Assembly: GCA_021802655.1 (NCBI GenBank)
Contig: JAJZRP010000010.1
Location: 1-48,978 of the forward strand
Length of the DNA stretch: 48,978 nt
Direction of reading: 5' to 3'
Source of the DNA: Pseudomonadota bacterium
GTDB taxonomy: Bacteria > Pseudomonadota > Gammaproteobacteria > Burkholderiales > JABEVD01
Notes under the pieces: model-generated
Database searches by the model: none
What the model was told of the DNA's origin: nothing
What the model saw: only the letters and a program-made list of their open reading frames with translations
Made by a program: the position numbers and the translations under genes
Part shown: piece by piece, positions 46,809 through 48,978 of the stretch
Numbering within the stretch: the stretch's first letter is position 1
Layout of the letters: the number at the start of each line of letters is the position of its first letter

Positions 46809-48269
46809 TCAGTCGATATGGTAATTCGGCGCTTCCTTGGTGATCTGCACGTCGTGCACGTGAGATTCCTTGATGCCTGACGAGGTGATTTCGACGAATT
46901 CGGCGCGCTCGCGCATCTGCGTTATGGTGCCGCAGCCGAGATACCCCATGCTGGCGCGCAGGCCGCCCATCAACTGGTGGATCACGGCGAGCACGCTGCC
47001 CTTGTAGGGAACGCGGCCTTCCACGCCTTCAGGCACCAGCTTGTCCGAATTCATTTCCGCTTCCTGGAAATAGCGGTCGCTCGAACCCTGCTGCATCGCA
47101 CCCAGGGACCCCATGCCCCGGTAGGACTTGTAGGACCTTCCCTGGAAAAGCTCGATCTCTCCCGGCGCTTCCTCCGTTCCGGCGAAAAGTCCACCCAGCA
47201 TCACGCAATCGGCCCCTGCTGCAATCGCCTTGGAAATATCCCCGGAAAAGCGCACGCCGCCGTCGGCAATCATAGGAATCCCGGTTCCCTTGAGCGCATC
47301 GGAAACGTTCTGGATCGCGGTCACCTGCGGCACGCCCACGCCTGCGACGATTCGGGTGGTGCAGATCGAGCCCGGACCGATCCCGACCTTCACCCCGTCC
47401 GCGCCGTGATCAAGAAGCGCTTTCGCGGCAGCTGCGGTGGCGATGTTTCCGCCGATCACCTGTGTTTTAGGATACTGCTTCTTGACCCACTTGACGCGAT
47501 CGAGCACGCCCTGCGAATGGCCGTGTGCGGTATCGACGACAAGCACATCGACCCCGGCCTCGATCAGGGCCTCCGCCCGTTCCTCACTCCCCTCCCCGAC
47601 GCCTATCGCAGCCCCGACCCTGAGGCGTCCGAGATCGTCCTTGCAGGCAAGCGGATGCTCGCTCGATTTCAATATGTCCTTGACCGTGATCAGCCCGCGC
47701 AATTCGAAATTGTCGTCCACGACCAGGACGCGCTCAAGGCGATGCTTGTGCATCAGCGCCATCGCCTCCTCGCGGCTCGCCCCTTCCTTCACTGTTACGA
47801 GGCGATCCCTGGGCGTCATGATGTTCCTGATGGGCTGATCGAGATTGGTTTCGAAGCGCAGGTCGCGATTCGTGATGATGCCGACGACACGGTTTCCGTC
47901 CACGACGGGAAGCCCTGAAATTTTATGCTGGCGCGTGAGATCCAGCACATGGCGCACGCTCATGTCCCGGGAAATCGTGATGGGATCCTTGACCACGCCG
48001 CTCTCGAAGCGCTTTACCTTGGCAACTTCCATCGCCTGCGCCCTGGAACTCATGTTCTTGTGGATGATCCCGATCCCGCCTTCCTGGGCGAGCGCGATGG
48101 CAAGCCTGGATTCGGTGACCGTATCCATGGCTGCGGAAAGCAGGGGAATGTTCAGGCTGATTCCCCGGGTGAGCCTGGTTTTCAGGGTCACATCCCGGGG
48201 CAGGATGGTGGAATGCGCCGGCACGAGCAGAACATCGTCAAAAGTTAGTGCCTTCTGAACCACTTTCAT
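46809..48269 (-). CDS. guaB: inosine-5'-monophosphate dehydrogenase
   Basis: NAD-dependent oxidation of IMP to XMP, the branch point to guanine nucleotides. The 486 residues contain the TIM barrel with catalytic Cys303 in 'GPGSICTTR', the Bateman pair of CBS domains (about 92-205) inserted in it, and the 'RYFQE' flap. It leads the unit guaB-guaA-tadA-ldt and has a good promoter with a short leader. Confidence 0.97.
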   Translation of the reverse strand: MKVVQKALTFDDVLLVPAHSTILPRDVTLKTRLTRGISLNIPLLSAAMDTVTESRLAIALAQEGGIGIIHKNMSSRAQAMEVAKVKRFESGVVKDPITISRDMSVRHVLDLTRQHKISGLPVVDGNRVVGIITNRDLRFETNLDQPIRNIMTPRDRLVTVKEGASREEAMALMHKHRLERVLVVDDNFELRGLITVKDILKSSEHPLACKDDLGRLRVGAAIGVGEGSEERAEALIEAGVDVLVVDTAHGHSQGVLDRVKWVKKQYPKTQVIGGNIATAAAAKALLDHGADGVKVGIGPGSICTTRIVAGVGVPQVTAIQNVSDALKGTGIPMIADGGVRFSGDISKAIAAGADCVMLGGLFAGTEEAPGEIELFQGRSYKSYRGMGSLGAMQQGSSDRYFQEAEMNSDKLVPEGVEGRVPYKGSVLAVIHQLMGGLRASMGYLGCGTITQMRERAEFVEITSSGIKESHVHDVQITKEAPNYHID

Positions 48270-48295
48270 AGTTTTCGTCCCCTGCGCAAATTCTC

Positions 48296-48325
48296 ATTAT
48301 ACGCAAGATGCACGGGGGCGGTAAA
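48296..48325 (-). promoter_or_regulatory. sigma-70 promoter of the guaB operon
   Basis: On the minus strand TTTACC (48320-48325) and a perfect TATAAT (48296-48301) are separated by 18 bases. Transcription would begin about 20 bases before the guaB ATG at 48269. Confidence 0.6.
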
Positions 48326-48333
48326 CTGCAGGA

Positions 48334-48654
48334 CTAATCCCAGCGGTCGTCCCTGACCTGAACCATGCCGTTTTCGACCCTGACCGGGAACTTGTAAACG
48401 GGTTCGTAGGCGGGAGCGGTGAGCGCTTCCCCGGTCCTGATCGAGAAATGAGCGCCGTGCCGTGGACAAATCACTTCCTCCCCTTCGACGCAGCCGCTTG
48501 CGAGTTCCCCCCCGTCGTGCGTACAGATGTCTTCCAGTGCATGACATCCGTCGTGAAGCTTGTAGACAGCGATTCTGGCTCCGTCGATTTCGACGAGCTT
48601 CGCGCGTCCCGCCTCGAATTCATCCAGCCTTGCCACATCGACCCAGCCGCTCAT
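48334..48654 (-). CDS. Rieske-type [2Fe-2S] ferredoxin
   Basis: The 106 residues hold the full Rieske ligand set: Cys and His in 'DICTHDGG' and in 'VICPRHGAHF'. The size and soluble nature match the small ferredoxin component of dioxygenases or NirD-like proteins, not the membrane Rieske protein of the bc1 complex. It overlaps the preceding NifU-domain gene by four bases (ATGA), and that protein may supply its cluster (inference). No oxygenase gene is in the window. Confidence 0.9.
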   Translation of the reverse strand: MSGWVDVARLDEFEAGRAKLVEIDGARIAVYKLHDGCHALEDICTHDGGELASGCVEGEEVICPRHGAHFSIRTGEALTAPAYEPVYKFPVRVENGMVQVRDDRWD

Positions 48655-48978
48655 ACCGCAACCACCTCGATCTCGGGTTCGACAGTGCGGACCAGGTTGC
48701 CTATCGCGGAAAGGGTTCCGGCAAGCGAAGTCGGGCAGCTGCCGCATGCGCCATAGTAGCGGATGGCAAGAACGTTTCCTTCCAGCCCGACGATCTCGAG
48801 ATCCCCGCCGTCTCCCATCAGGGCCGGCCTTATCTGCTCGTCCAGAAGCGTCCTGATCGCGTGCAGTCTGGGATCTTCGTCCTCGAAGCGGGGTGTTTCG
48901 GTCCTTGCCGGCATCTCGGCGGCCTTCGCTTCCCGGATCGGCTGCGCGATCTTGCGCACCAGCTCCGGCCAGTCCGCC
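48651..48978 (-). CDS. NifU C-terminal domain (Nfu-type) iron-sulfur scaffold protein, 5' part outside window
   Basis: The visible 108 codons contain 'EDEDPRLHAIRTLLDEQIRP', 'LMGDGGDLEIVGLEGN' and the cluster-binding CxxC in 'GACGSCPTSL', the Nfu domain that holds a transient [4Fe-4S] cluster for delivery. The frame is open through the right edge ('ADWPELVRKIA...'), so the true start is outside the window, although a GTG at 48959 could serve. It is joined to the Rieske gene by ATGA. Confidence 0.85.
   Translation of the reverse strand, partial: ADWPELVRKIAQPIREAKAAEMPARTETPRFEDEDPRLHAIRTLLDEQIRPALMGDGGDLEIVGLEGNVLAIRYYGACGSCPTSLAGTLSAIGNLVRTVEPEIEVVAV

Overview
The window reads as chromosomal DNA of a Gram-negative betaproteobacterium, most likely of the Nitrosomonadales type (relatives of Gallionella, Sideroxydans or Sulfuricella). 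This is judged from protein character and gene order (rnfABCDGE-nth, yciB-yciI-bolA-ppiase, aat next to bpt, guaB-guaA-tadA), not from a database search. It holds about 53 protein genes packed with 1-23 base overlaps or very short gaps. I see no rRNA, tRNA, CRISPR array, transposase or integrase gene. Several genes appear to start at TTG, and stop/start junctions of the form TTGA, GTGA and ATGA are common.

Layout. 1-3900: a BrkB-type membrane protein fused to a cyclic-nucleotide-binding domain (cut by the window edge), an NlpC/P60 lipoprotein and selD face left; mnmH faces right. SelD and MnmH together make 2-selenouridine in tRNA. 3893-10929: a complete operon for 4-amino-4-deoxy-L-arabinose modification of lipid A (arnT, arnE-like, arnB, arnC, arnA as two separate genes, arnD) with its own extended -10 promoter. 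10940-13300: a convergent three-gene unit of an alpha/beta hydrolase with a cysteine nucleophile, an acyl carrier protein and a ketoacyl-ACP synthase. I consider this the most interesting undescribed group here. 13538-21621: bcp, a PIN-PhoH ATPase, mlaA, nnr and purL (housekeeping).

21760-26105: a soluble hybrid histidine kinase (GAF-PAS-HisKA-HATPase-REC-HPt) overlapping a REC-EAL-REC protein, a likely phosphorelay controlling cyclic-di-GMP breakdown. 26483-29389: accessory-looking stretch with the PA2778/PA2779-type pair (C39 peptidase-TPR lipoprotein plus small membrane protein), a flavin-binding split-barrel gene preceded by an attC-like site (integron-cassette layout), a gene-poor 377-base piece and a monoheme cytochrome c behind a strong terminator. 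29449-31397: PPIase, bolA, yciI and yciB.

31530-35011: aat and bpt (N-end rule transferases), pyrD and alanine dehydrogenase, all overlapping. 35044-40647: promoter plus rnfABCDGE and nth, an ion-pumping ferredoxin:NAD oxidoreductase unit. 40649-44122: DUF1841, a stand-alone cheR/cheB pair, hpnC and DUF3025. 44103-48978, leftward: guaB-guaA-tadA-L,D-transpeptidase with a clear promoter, a possible 33-residue protein with its own promoter, and a Rieske protein plus a NifU-domain protein that runs off the right edge.
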